Shown: one piece after another, positions 1-7,238 of the stretch
Layout of the letters: each line of letters begins with the position of its first letter
How positions within the stretch are numbered: position 1 is the first letter of the stretch
Assembly (NCBI GenBank): GCA_021797055.1
Contig: JAKAAI010000034.1
Location: 1 to 18,636 of the forward strand
DNA from: Thermoplasmata archaeon
GTDB taxonomy: Archaea > Thermoplasmatota > Thermoplasmata > Thermoplasmatales > Thermoplasmataceae
Length of the DNA: 18,636 bases
Direction of reading: 5' to 3'
The notes under the pieces: generated by a model
Told to the model about the DNA's origin: nothing
The model's database searches: none
Seen by the model: the letters and a program-made list of their open reading frames with translations, nothing else
Position numbers and translations under genes: made by a program

Positions 1-1443
1 TGTAAGAACATTAATGGCACGTCACTGGGTAATTATCTCGCAAAATTGAGGTATCCTGTTTCAAGTTTTAACTTTGTAGAACCATCTCAATATTTAGTTA
101 ATATTCCTCTAACTACATATGGTATCTACCACATTGAGGCAAAGGTTTCTTCTAGCGGTTATTATTTTGGGAAGCACTATACTACAACGGAAGCCTCCAG
201 TAATGTTCTTACATTCACCATCGAACAGGCTATTTATCATGCAACCATAACTGATGTGGGCCAGAACAACATAAGCTTCGCGTATAATTCTCAACTTGAT
301 GCAGCATTAATAAAGTTCACTGGTGGAAATGCCCTTCTCACGACGCAACTGAAAGATAATGCAAACATCTTTCCTTTTCCCAATTGGGCTCAGCGGATAT
401 TTGGACTAATCAATCCAATTTATGAACTAGCTTTCAGTTCACCATCCGATACAAATCTTCATTTCATATATCATGGAGAAAGCATAAATCTAACAAATTT
501 TGATGTTGGTAGCTATACACCTACAACTCTAAAGAATACTCACTTAACATTCTATCTTGTGCCATCAACATGGTATGACTTTGGCATAGATATCACTCTT
601 ATGGCGTTATCGGCATTTGCTTCTCTTAGTGTTGGGCCAATTGTTGATATAATTCTTCCTATGGTGATCTCAACCGTTATTCCAATAATTTCCTCTGTGA
701 TCACTTCGTCTTCCACTCTAACAAGCTTTATAACTGCCATACCGGGAATTCTTACGTCTCTGGTCCAAGTCATACCTACATTGTGGCCTGAAGTTCTGAA
801 AGGATTAAGCAATGAATTCACTGGAAGTATAGCTAATGAACTAAAAACCGCTGCCGATACCATTGTGAATAAATTCGCAAGTATATTTTCTGGTATTTTC
901 GTTTTTGAAACGGTCGCTGTATTGCTTGCCGATTCTATTTCTGTGATTAATTCCATAATAAAGGGGCCTATCAAACAAAATGTTGTAGTATCCAATCTCA
1001 ATCCTGTTGCTGTAGCAACAATAAGAGGTGACGTCCCCTATAGCAACGTTTCCTTTAAAAACTACTACGCGAGTTATAATGGGACGTTTTCTTCGAATAA
1101 TGGCTATATTTCGCATTCAGTGGTCATCAATGATACATATGCTTATTTGATACCGACAAATGAGTTCAACATTTCAATTAGTGCGCCAGGAAATGTGAGT
1201 TCAGAAAACTATTCACTGCATGTACAATATCTGGACGAGGCTGCATCACAGAATGGCGTAGTCACTGCTTCCCCGACTTCGTTTTTCGTTCATACAAACG
1301 ATACAGCTATTACATTCTCGCCAATCAATAAATCATCTCCACCATCTGGCATATCCAGCACAGAGCTATACGGTATTATTGGTGTAGTTGCGGCAGTTGC
1401 AGTAATCGGTTCTGTGTTGGCAATTATGAGGAAGAAGAGGTAA
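1..1443 (+). CDS. Cell-surface glycoprotein-like protein, 3' part (start lies before the window)
   Basis: The reading frame is open from base 1 and ends with TAA at 1441-1443. The TTG at 46 has no ribosome site and is probably an internal codon, so the gene is cut by the window edge. The visible 480 codons begin with a polar, Tyr/Ser/Thr-rich, beta-looking stretch. Codons of roughly 200-330 form a hydrophobic, Ser/Thr/Pro/Ile-rich central part. A second beta-rich extracellular-type region follows, with many N-glycosylation sequons (NVS, NGT, NDT, NIS, NYS, NKS). The end is a short Ser/Pro linker, one membrane helix (GIIGVVAAVAVIGSVLAIM) and RKKR, the stop-transfer anchor seen on many Thermoplasmatales surface proteins and thermopsin-type proteases. 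No catalytic motif is visible, so the role (S-layer-associated protein, protease relative or adhesin) is open. It converges on the tRNA/rpoN operon. Confidence 0.75.
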   Translation, partial: CKNINGTSLGNYLAKLRYPVSSFNFVEPSQYLVNIPLTTYGIYHIEAKVSSSGYYFGKHYTTTEASSNVLTFTIEQAIYHATITDVGQNNISFAYNSQLDAALIKFTGGNALLTTQLKDNANIFPFPNWAQRIFGLINPIYELAFSSPSDTNLHFIYHGESINLTNFDVGSYTPTTLKNTHLTFYLVPSTWYDFGIDITLMALSAFASLSVGPIVDIILPMVISTVIPIISSVITSSSTLTSFITAIPGILTSLVQVIPTLWPEVLKGLSNEFTGSIANELKTAADTIVNKFASIFSGIFVFETVAVLLADSISVINSIIKGPIKQNVVVSNLNPVAVATIRGDVPYSNVSFKNYYASYNGTFSSNNGYISHSVVINDTYAYLIPTNEFNISISAPGNVSSENYSLHVQYLDEAASQNGVVTASPTSFFVHTNDTAITFSPINKSSPPSGISSTELYGIIGVVAAVAVIGSVLAIMRKKR

Positions 1444-1534
1444 CCTCTCTTCTAAAATTCTTGTTTTCATGCTATTCTGTTAGAAAAAGGACGGTATAAG
1501 AATGTATCCGCTTAATTAAATAATAGAATCCCTA

Positions 1535-1553
1535 CCTATTCATTAAAAATAGG
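1535..1553. terminator. Small hairpin between convergent surface-protein gene and tRNA-Pro
   Basis: CCTATT (1535-1540) and AATAGG (1548-1553) form a perfect 6-bp inverted repeat with a 7-base loop. Read on the minus strand, it lies 20 bases beyond the tRNA 3' end and contains a run of five T. Archaeal termination depends mainly on T-runs, so this is a candidate end for the rpoN/tRNA transcript. The region 1444-1572 shows no gene otherwise. Confidence 0.3.
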
Positions 1554-1572
1554 ACTTACTTATAGCTGTAAA

Positions 1573-1645
1573 TGGGACCGCTGAGATTTGAACTCAGGTT
1601 ACCAACACCCCAAGCTGGTAGGATACCAGGCTACCCCACGGTCCC
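1573..1645 (-). tRNA. tRNA-Pro (anticodon GGG)
   Basis: On the minus strand the sequence folds as a full cloverleaf. The acceptor is GGGACCG with CGGTCCC plus discriminator A. The D arm contains A14 and the GG pair. The anticodon stem is CCAGC/GTTGG with loop TTGGGGT, giving anticodon GGG. The variable loop has 4 bases, and the T arm is CTGAG-TTCAAAT-CTCAG. The length is 73 bases with no intron, and CCA is not encoded, as is common in archaea. The first base follows the rpoN stop codon by only 4 bases, so the tRNA is almost certainly processed out of the ribosomal protein/rpoN transcript. A GGG anticodon reads CCC and CCU. Confidence 0.95.
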
Positions 1646-1649
1646 AGGT

Positions 1650-1868
1650 TTACGAAAAGGGGAGTATCTCGTCTATAAGATCGACATGCGAGATAATCAT
1701 TCTTCTACAGCAGTATCTCTTTATATTGAGATCGTCAAGAATTTTCTGTATCTCTTCAGGCTTGGGTTCTCTCTCTTGCTCCCTGATCTTGTTGACCTGA
1801 TAAGCAAACTTCCTGTAGTCTGAACCTATTACTTTTCCACAACTAAAACATCTAACTGGAATTATCAT
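1650..1868 (-). CDS. rpoN: DNA-directed RNA polymerase subunit N (Rpb10 homologue)
   Basis: The 72-residue protein is a small zinc-binding subunit of the archaeal RNA polymerase. In the family it sits with subunits D, L and P in the assembly platform that nucleates the enzyme. The match is clear: MIIPVRCFSCGK at the N terminus and RYCCRRM at residues 51-57 supply the four zinc cysteines (C7, C10, C53, C54), and the length is normal. The ATG at 1868 is preceded by a GGTGA ribosome site that overlaps the rps9 stop. Only 4 bases separate the two genes, so they are co-transcribed and probably translationally coupled. The usual archaeal follower rpoK is absent here; tRNA-Pro comes next. Confidence 0.97.
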   Translation of the reverse strand: MIIPVRCFSCGKVIGSDYRKFAYQVNKIREQEREPKPEEIQKILDDLNIKRYCCRRMIISHVDLIDEILPFS

Positions 1869-1872
1869 TTGA

Positions 1873-2277
1873 TCACCTGTAAGATTTCTGTCTCCTTGCC
1901 CTCGCGCCCGATCCCTGCGGCTTCTTAGGTAGTTTTCTCCTTATATCATTAACCAAAAGTGTCCTGTCATACTGCCTGAACATCTCTTCTATTGAGTCAT
2001 CGCCAAAATATTTTACAATTCCCTTTGCAATTGCAGTCCTAGCAGCATCGGCCTGCCCTGTGGTCCCACCACCTCTTACCTCTACATCAATGTTAAGCTC
2101 ATTGATCTTGTCGCCGACAAGGTTAATTGGCTCAAATATCTTTTCTCTTAAGACTTTGACAGGGTGGAACTCGACCGGGTAACCATTAATCGTGATAATT
2201 CCCTTCCCTTTCCTGGTTGTTGCCCGGGCAACAGCAGTCTTCCTCTTCCCTGATGTCAAAATAGGCTGGTTCTTCAA
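1873..2277 (-). CDS. rps9: 30S ribosomal protein uS9
   Basis: This 134-residue protein of the small-subunit head has a C-terminal tail that reaches the P-site tRNA. Diagnostic features are [11 protein letters not shown] near the N terminus, the signature [19 protein letters not shown] in the middle and the basic tail ending KSYR, which is invariant in the family. The start is TTG at 2277, not ATG. The TTG overlaps the TGA stop of rpl13 (TTGA), and an AAGGTGA ribosome site lies 4-5 bases upstream, which decides this start. The overlap indicates translational coupling with rpl13. Length and composition are normal for archaeal uS9. Confidence 0.97.
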   Translation of the reverse strand: MKNQPILTSGKRKTAVARATTRKGKGIITINGYPVEFHPVKVLREKIFEPINLVGDKINELNIDVEVRGGGTTGQADAARTAIAKGIVKYFGDDSIEEMFRQYDRTLLVNDIRRKLPKKPQGSGARARRQKSYR

Positions 2278-2693
2278 TTTTTCACCTTGTAACCGAGTGA
2301 CAACGATATTTCAGACAGGGTTAAATAATTGCTCAGTTTTTTATTCATTGCCTTGTCTATGGTTTCAAATTGCATTCCTTTCAAATCTGCTGGAACGCCA
2401 CAATAAACCCTGCATCTTTTCAATGCTTCCTTGCCCGTTGTTTTCTTTGACGGCAGCATATTTTTAATGGATCTTCTTAAAATCTGATCCGGAGTTCTTG
2501 GGTAGTGCGGTCCTTTTCTTACGCTTCCAATCTCACGTCTTTCCTTGAAATGGTTCAGGATAAAAGGCTTGCTTCCTGTTATGACACATTTATCTGCATT
2601 AACTATTTTCACACTTTCCCCTGCGAGAAGATCTTTCGCGACAACGGATGAAAGCCGGCCATATACCATGTTTGTTGCATCTATATATTTCAT
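2274..2693 (-). CDS. rpl13: 50S ribosomal protein uL13
   Basis: The 139-residue protein is recognised as archaeal uL13 by [17 protein letters not shown] at the N terminus, [13 protein letters not shown], and [22 protein letters not shown] in the middle, which is the family core motif. uL13 binds 23S rRNA early in large-subunit assembly. The ATG at 2693 is preceded by a GGTGA site overlapping the end of rpl18e; 6 bases separate the genes. At its 3' end it overlaps rps9 by 4 bases. The order eL18-uL13-uS9-RpoN is the standard archaeal order. Confidence 0.97.
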   Translation of the reverse strand: MKYIDATNMVYGRLSSVVAKDLLAGESVKIVNADKCVITGSKPFILNHFKERREIGSVRKGPHYPRTPDQILRRSIKNMLPSKKTTGKEALKRCRVYCGVPADLKGMQFETIDKAMNKKLSNYLTLSEISLSLGYKVKN

Positions 2694-2699
2694 ATTCCA

Positions 2700-3068
2700 T
2701 CACCGAAGTATTTTAACGTTTTCAGATTTATCGCCAGAGGAAACATATTCCTTTAATGTAACAAAACGGGATCCCGAAGCCTTTATCTTATCCATCGCTG
2801 ATTTACTCGCCCTTAGTCCCGTTAAAGTGACTTTCTTTGTAAAAACACCGGACCCAAGAACGGAGCCCGGTATAACAATGACGTCCCCTTCGTTTGCAAT
2901 TTTGTTTATCTTTCCGAGATTTATGGAGGCATATCTCCTATCTCCACCAGAAAGCCTTCTGGCTATGTCTCTCCAGATGGCCATTTTGTTTTCCCTTGAA
3001 ACCTTTAGAAGGGTCTCAATTGTATCCTTAATATACGTACTATTTTTTGTTTTTGCGTTCAATGACAT
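2700..3068 (-). CDS. rpl18e: 50S ribosomal protein eL18
   Basis: This is an archaeal/eukaryotic-type large-subunit protein and the first gene of the operon. The motifs SRENKMAIWRDIARRLSGG and VIVIPGSVLGSG followed by KVTLTGLRASKSAMDKI are typical of eL18. Two starts are possible. ATG at 3074 would sit directly on the GGGTGA ribosome site. ATG at 3068 has the site 6 bases upstream and gives MSLNAKTKN (122 residues), so I prefer it. The usual upstream neighbour in archaea, rpoD, is missing; an acyl-CoA dehydrogenase takes its place. A TATA box at 3146-3153 should drive the whole eL18-to-tRNA unit. Confidence 0.95.
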   Translation of the reverse strand: MSLNAKTKNSTYIKDTIETLLKVSRENKMAIWRDIARRLSGGDRRYASINLGKINKIANEGDVIVIPGSVLGSGVFTKKVTLTGLRASKSAMDKIKASGSRFVTLKEYVSSGDKSENVKILR

Positions 3069-3145
3069 TAACATTCACCCTTGATCAATTATCTATCCCT
3101 GCAGGTTAGACACTATTCAAGTTTACCTCGGGATATGGTTGAACA

Positions 3146-3153
3146 ATATATAA
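3146..3153 (-). promoter_or_regulatory. TATA box of the rpl18e-rpl13-rps9-rpoN-tRNA operon
   Basis: On the minus strand the sequence TTATATAT lies about 75-80 bases before the eL18 start. A start site 25 bases downstream would give a leader of roughly 55 bases. A perfect 13-bp palindrome, TCAGAAATTCTGA (3160-3172), lies immediately upstream of the box, where TFB or a regulator would contact DNA. It could instead belong to the end of the acyl-CoA dehydrogenase transcript. Confidence 0.6.
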
Positions 3154-3199
3154 TCGTTATCAGAAATTCTGAAGGTTCTGATAGAATATGCTTCATGGC

Positions 3200-4834
3200 C
3201 TAATGTGACATCCATCTGAGCAAATCTGCCTTGGAATGAATATTTTTAAAAACAGACATTTCATTGCTGAAATGGCGGGCAGTAAATATCTGATTCAATA
3301 TTGCGAAGTATTCAGAATGAGTATGCGACGATATGGCTGAAAGATTCACCTTCATTGTTATTATAGATAAAGAATCCAAAATATCCTTTGCAAAGACCTG
3401 GCTTTTGTCCGCTTCTGTATAGGCAATAACCTTTCCAAACGTTTCATCTAAGAGTTTTCGGCACATCTCTCTTTCTGCCGTATTCTCAATATTGCCGGCA
3501 GTTCTCTCCAGAATTTCCTTCAACTTGATATGTGTTCTCTTTTTCGAAATCAAGGAAAGCATGTCAAGTGCCTGTATGTTACTTGTACCTTCCCATATTG
3601 ATGTTACAATTGCATCTCTGTGAAATTTTTCCATTGGGAATTCTCTCAAAAAACCTTTTCCTCCATTGATCTCCATGCAGTATCTTGTGATTCTATCACT
3701 GACCCACGATGCCGTGTTCTTTGAGATGTGGGTGAGCATCCTTGCATAGTTGTATGAATCCCCAAAAGGTGGCATTTCCTTACAGGAAGCAGAAAATTCC
3801 TTAGAAGTGTAAACCACAAGTATGAGTGCTGAGATCAGGTCGGCCTCCATTTCAAGAAGATCCCTTAGCATAAGATCATGTTCAATCAGTTTTTTTCCAA
3901 ATGCGGTTCTCTTCACTGCATAGAGATAAGCTTCCCATAACGCCTTTCGCGCTATTCCTAGAGCGCTCATTGCATCGTCAATTCTTGAAATCGCAAGAAT
4001 GTCCATGGCAGTATATATGCCCTCCTCTTCATTTCCAAGAAGATATCCTTCTGATTCGATCAGTTCAACCTCGCCAGTGGGCACGGCAATTGTTCCCAAC
4101 TTATCCTTAAGTCTCCTGACAAGATAATTCAGGCTTCCGTCCTCCTTTCTCGATGGAACAAAAAAGATGCGAGTCCCCCTGCTTCCGGGCCTAGAAGAAG
4201 ATGTTCTGGCAGTGACTATAGCTGCATCAGCAAGACCTGCATTGCTTGCAAAATACTTATCCATCGAATTCAACACGTATTTGCTGCCTGAAGGTGTAGC
4301 GATAGCCAGATTGGAACCAAGATCGCTCCCGCCATATATCTCAGTATAATATGTTGCACCAAGCCATGGATTACTACCATCAGTGAATAAAGGAAGATAT
4401 TTTTCCCTTATCTCTTCAGAAGCATATTTCTTTAGCGCAAAGGCAGTCTGTGCAGTCAGCGTTAGAGTGCAGAAAATACCTGAATCCGAAATAAGATATC
4501 CTGAAAGAAAATGTTCTATCATCTTTCCATCCTCGACCGCTTTTCTTATTACACCCAGATCCTGGAACCTTTTGATTATACCCGAATGCTCCGGCGATAT
4601 CCATACACTATCAATCCTTTCATCAGTGATGCTCCAGGTCTGCAAAGAAGGTTTTGCGAAATGATCCACATAAAAAGAAGACTCCATCATTTCATTGGAA
4701 ACATATTCTCCTATCAAGGCAAGGTCATTTGATGGCTTGATGCCGAAATATTTTAAAACTGCCTGAAGTGGCACATCATCACTAAAATAATTTACACCTT
4801 TGCTTAGAAATATATCGGCGAAATTGAATTTCAT
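3200..4834 (-). CDS. AidB-like acyl-CoA dehydrogenase family flavoprotein
   Basis: At 544 residues this is far longer than ordinary acyl-CoA dehydrogenases (about 380) and matches the size of the AidB branch, which carries an extra C-terminal helical domain. Family marks are TEIYGGSDLGSN at 164-175 (flavin-side loop), KYFASNAGLAD at 193-203, RTAFGKKLIEHDLMLRD at 309-325, and EINGGKGFLREFPMEKFHRDA followed by SIWEGTSNIQALDML (412-426). E415 in that last motif is at the position of the catalytic base of the superfamily. AidB of E. coli binds FAD and DNA and is induced by alkylation damage; isovaleryl-CoA dehydrogenase activity has been reported as weak. Whether this protein oxidises an acyl-CoA or has the AidB role cannot be told here. 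No electron-transfer flavoprotein or beta-oxidation gene is nearby. The ATG lacks a clear ribosome site. Confidence 0.85.
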   Translation of the reverse strand: MKFNFADIFLSKGVNYFSDDVPLQAVLKYFGIKPSNDLALIGEYVSNEMMESSFYVDHFAKPSLQTWSITDERIDSVWISPEHSGIIKRFQDLGVIRKAVEDGKMIEHFLSGYLISDSGIFCTLTLTAQTAFALKKYASEEIREKYLPLFTDGSNPWLGATYYTEIYGGSDLGSNLAIATPSGSKYVLNSMDKYFASNAGLADAAIVTARTSSSRPGSRGTRIFFVPSRKEDGSLNYLVRRLKDKLGTIAVPTGEVELIESEGYLLGNEEEGIYTAMDILAISRIDDAMSALGIARKALWEAYLYAVKRTAFGKKLIEHDLMLRDLLEMEADLISALILVVYTSKEFSASCKEMPPFGDSYNYARMLTHISKNTASWVSDRITRYCMEINGGKGFLREFPMEKFHRDAIVTSIWEGTSNIQALDMLSLISKKRTHIKLKEILERTAGNIENTAEREMCRKLLDETFGKVIAYTEADKSQVFAKDILDSLSIITMKVNLSAISSHTHSEYFAILNQIFTARHFSNEMSVFKNIHSKADLLRWMSH

Positions 4835-4986
4835 CGTTCATGATTAATCCATCAACTCATAAGTCTTTTCCTTTAGCCGTCAGGTATCGCCAGTTCGTAC
4901 TTCCAGCATAATAGATGTGGGATTCTGTATTTAACCGCTCAAAAAGAATCTGAATCTCAGAATTAACTGAGTTGTTTATTATTTCG

Positions 4987-5060
4987 TCAGACAATTAAGA
5001 CAATTTTAACAGATAAATATATATAAGTTAGTAATGTTGTCTGAATAATAGCTGACAATT
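4987..5060 (+). promoter_or_regulatory. Promoter with clustered GACAATT / TCAGACAA operator motifs upstream of the RHH gene
   Basis: A TATA box (TATATATA, 5018-5025) is flanked by a perfect inverted pair, TCAGACAA at 4987-4994 and TTGTCTGA at 5037-5044. GACAATT also occurs three times in the same orientation, at 4990-4996, 4999-5005 and 5054-5060. The two outer sites straddle the TATA box and the predicted start near 5045-5050, an arrangement suited to repression. The simplest reading is autoregulation by the RHH protein encoded 56 bases downstream. Parts of the 4835-5115 gap nearer the acyl-CoA dehydrogenase hold only a possible minus-strand TATA (TTAAATAC, about 4927-4934) and no gene. Confidence 0.55.
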
Positions 5061-5115
5061 TCATCCTTTCAAATAGTAAGCAGATGGACTTTCAGCTTTT
5101 AAAGAGGTACAAGGC

Positions 5116-5490
5116 ATGGCTGTTCCTTTCAGAATCACGGTGAGGGTATCGGAAGAAACTATGGAGAAGCTGGAGGAGCTTGTAGATTCCTTCAACTTTG
5201 ACAGCGTTTCTGATGTAATAAGAAAGTCCATCGAAGAATTCATAGACAGGCATTATGAATCAGCGAGGAAAAAGAAGATCGACCTGCTGCTACCAAAGAG
5301 CATAATGAACGACGTTCAGGATGAGGTTGATCAGAGTGACAAGATATCGCTTGAAGATCTAGTCAACATTGTAATCAAGAATTATAATAACAGGAGAATG
5401 AACGAGGAGATGAAGAACCTGACAACCGGTGCATTTGATCACGACAAAAAAGGGAAGCGAAAGTTGTCAGATGAACACGGGAAAGACTGA
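5116..5490 (+). CDS. Ribbon-helix-helix transcriptional regulator with duplicated RHH unit
   Basis: This is a 124-residue basic/acidic protein. Residues 6-46 (RITVRVSEETMEKLEELVDS...) have the CopG/Arc/MetJ pattern: a short strand with alternating polar residues for DNA-base contact, then two helices separated by the FDSVSDVI turn. Residues 54-94 (KIDLLLPKSIMNDVQDEVDQ...) align with 6-46 without any gap over 41 positions, sharing 8 identities and the hydrophobic pattern, so the protein looks like a fused tandem RHH. The second strand is hydrophobic (IDLLLP) and may not read DNA. The C-terminal 30 residues are charged and probably disordered. The ATG at 5116 has GAGGT 7 bases upstream. The upstream region has repeated operator-like motifs, and a T-run follows the stop. 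The regulated targets are unknown. Confidence 0.8.
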   Translation: MAVPFRITVRVSEETMEKLEELVDSFNFDSVSDVIRKSIEEFIDRHYESARKKKIDLLLPKSIMNDVQDEVDQSDKISLEDLVNIVIKNYNNRRMNEEMKNLTTGAFDHDKKGKRKLSDEHGKD

Positions 5491-5495
5491 TTTTT
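5491..5495 (+). terminator. T-run terminator after the RHH gene
   Basis: Five T directly follow the TGA stop of the RHH gene. A T-run of this kind is the usual archaeal termination signal, and the downstream pheT has its own promoter. Confidence 0.35.
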
Positions 5496-5556
5496 CTGTA
5501 CCGGATAGTGATATTATAACAGAGATCTCTTAAGTGATTGCAGCTTGATGTTAAAG

Positions 5557-5575
5557 TTGAATAATATTTATTCAA
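5557..5575 (+). promoter_or_regulatory. pheT promoter: TATA box embedded in a perfect 19-bp palindrome
   Basis: The sequence TTGAATAATATTTATTCAA is an exact inverted repeat with 8-bp arms and a 3-base centre. The TATA-like core AATATTTA (5563-5570) is about 33 bases before the pheT ATG, so transcription should begin only a few bases upstream of the start codon. A protein bound to the palindrome would block TBP. It may also be chance in AT-rich DNA. Confidence 0.5.
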
Positions 5576-5598
5576 AGATGATATTGCAGCGCGTATAA

Positions 5599-7218
5599 AT
5601 GGTTGTAATAAGAGAGGATAAATCGGCAATTGAGAGACGATTTTCACCCGGCTCGGTTGAGAGGTGGATTAGGTTTTCAAAGATCATTGGATATAGTATT
5701 GAAATAGGAGATGAGATCAGGATAGAACTGAATCCAGACAGACCAGATCTTTTCTCTTTCGAGACGCTTGATGCAGCCTCCAGAATTTATTTTGAAGGTG
5801 AGCAGTTCCGAGAGATTAAGTTCAGGAAAATCGAAAAGCCTGTCATTATAAAAGAGTCGGCCCTTAAACTGAGGAGGGATTTCGCGGCCTTTACAGCAGA
5901 GGGAACTGTTCTGGGAGATCATTTCAAGTCACTAATAGATTTTCAGGAAAAGATACATGATACTATTGGTAAGCAGAGGAAGAAGGTATCAATCGGTCTT
6001 CATGATATGAAAAAAATTGTCTTTCCAATAAGATATGAGGCGCTTCCTGCAAAAGATATAAGATTCACAACATTTGATGGTATATCAGGTTCCGCATATG
6101 ACATACTGGAAAAACATCCAAAAGGTATTGAGTTCTCATCTCTCCTGCCAGGGAAAGAAGAGGTTCCATTTATCCTTGATAGCGAGGAGGGGGTGTTATC
6201 CATGCCGCCTGTAGTGAATGGAAACAAGTCAATTGTTTCTGAAGAAACCGAAAGGCTGCTTGTGGATATAACTGGAACGGACAAACCTGCAGTAAAAGCT
6301 GCCTTCTACATGCTTTCCAATTTCTTGTCAGTTTGCGGATTCCAGATTGGAAAACCCAAGATTGAATACGATGGCAAATCATGGTATGGAATTGAGGATA
6401 AAAGTCACAGGATTAATGTTTCTCGAAAGGGAATAAGAAATTACCTCGGTATCGATCTTCTGCCTAAAGAATGCAGATACCAGATGAAGAGGATGGGCAT
6501 ACTTACCGGAAGCACCGAATACCCTTTTCAGGTAAATGTGCCTGGTTACAGGATAGACATTATGGGTGAGGTTGACGTGATTGAGGACATTGCGAAGGCA
6601 ATCGGTTATTCAAACATAGCAGAGTCTACAATCGCTGTCTCATCCTCTGGCTCTGAAAACCCAGTAAATTCTTTTGCGGATACAATTCGGGAGATTTTCA
6701 TAGGTGCCGGTTTCCAGGAAATAGTTACATATGTTGTAACATCAGGCGATGTTTATGACGGAATAAGACCAGATCCTGGCTACAGGATTATGAATCCAAA
6801 GAGCCTTGAATTTTCGTTTATACGAAACTCACTGTATCCAGGTATGCTTGATTTCCTGAGGAGAAATACAAACAGGAGTTTCCCTCAAAGAATATTTGAG
6901 GTTGGTAATGTCATTTCTGGTTATACACAGACTATGAAAGCATGCATAATGATTATAGATTCACATGCGGGTTACTCTGAGATCAAGAGCAACATTGATG
7001 CTATATTGCTTCGCCTTACATCGCAAAAATGCACTGTCGTACCTGAAAAAATAGATGCTGCAATAGATGGAAGAAGTGGGAAGATTCTCGTCAACTCCGA
7101 AAACATAGGAATTGTTGGGGAGATTCATCCGGAAATACTGCGTAAGTTCTCTTTACCCCTGCCAGTTGTCTTCGCTGAATTCGACCTGAGTATTTTATCA
7201 AAGTTATCTGGACACTGA
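5599..7218 (+). CDS. pheT: Phenylalanyl-tRNA synthetase beta subunit
   Basis: The 539-residue protein is the archaeal-length beta subunit that, with PheS, charges tRNA-Phe. Near the N terminus is ELNPDRPDLFSFETLDAASR, the archaeal B1-type motif. Residues of about 95-260 are the B3/B4 (editing) region. The B5 domain starts near RINVSRKGIRNYLG (about 271). GEVDVIEDIAKAIGY at 323-337 carries the conserved acidic residues D326, E329 and D330. The C-terminal catalytic-like B6/B7 region contains RNSLYPGMLDFLRRNTNR and FPQRIFEVGNVI. pheS is not adjacent on either side. There is no ribosome site, and the TATA position fits a very short leader. The 3' end converges on the FMN reductase gene with 20 bases between. 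Confidence 0.96.
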   Translation: MVVIREDKSAIERRFSPGSVERWIRFSKIIGYSIEIGDEIRIELNPDRPDLFSFETLDAASRIYFEGEQFREIKFRKIEKPVIIKESALKLRRDFAAFTAEGTVLGDHFKSLIDFQEKIHDTIGKQRKKVSIGLHDMKKIVFPIRYEALPAKDIRFTTFDGISGSAYDILEKHPKGIEFSSLLPGKEEVPFILDSEEGVLSMPPVVNGNKSIVSEETERLLVDITGTDKPAVKAAFYMLSNFLSVCGFQIGKPKIEYDGKSWYGIEDKSHRINVSRKGIRNYLGIDLLPKECRYQMKRMGILTGSTEYPFQVNVPGYRIDIMGEVDVIEDIAKAIGYSNIAESTIAVSSSGSENPVNSFADTIREIFIGAGFQEIVTYVVTSGDVYDGIRPDPGYRIMNPKSLEFSFIRNSLYPGMLDFLRRNTNRSFPQRIFEVGNVISGYTQTMKACIMIIDSHAGYSEIKSNIDAILLRLTSQKCTVVPEKIDAAIDGRSGKILVNSENIGIVGEIHPEILRKFSLPLPVVFAEFDLSILSKLSGH

Positions 7219-7238
7219 TTTCTTCATGAGAGGACCTA

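Noticed and set aside
552..1116. Long minus-strand open frames opposite the surface-protein gene
   Set aside because: They lie fully inside a clearly coding plus-strand frame, have no ribosome sites and read as low-complexity antisense translations.
2545..3084. A 179-codon plus-strand open frame across rpl13 and rpl18e
   Set aside because: It is the reverse of two certain ribosomal protein genes and has no family resemblance.
5571..5600. Possible C/D-box guide RNA near GATGAT before pheT
   Set aside because: There is no matching D box (CTGA) at the right distance, and the sequence is explained as the pheT promoter.
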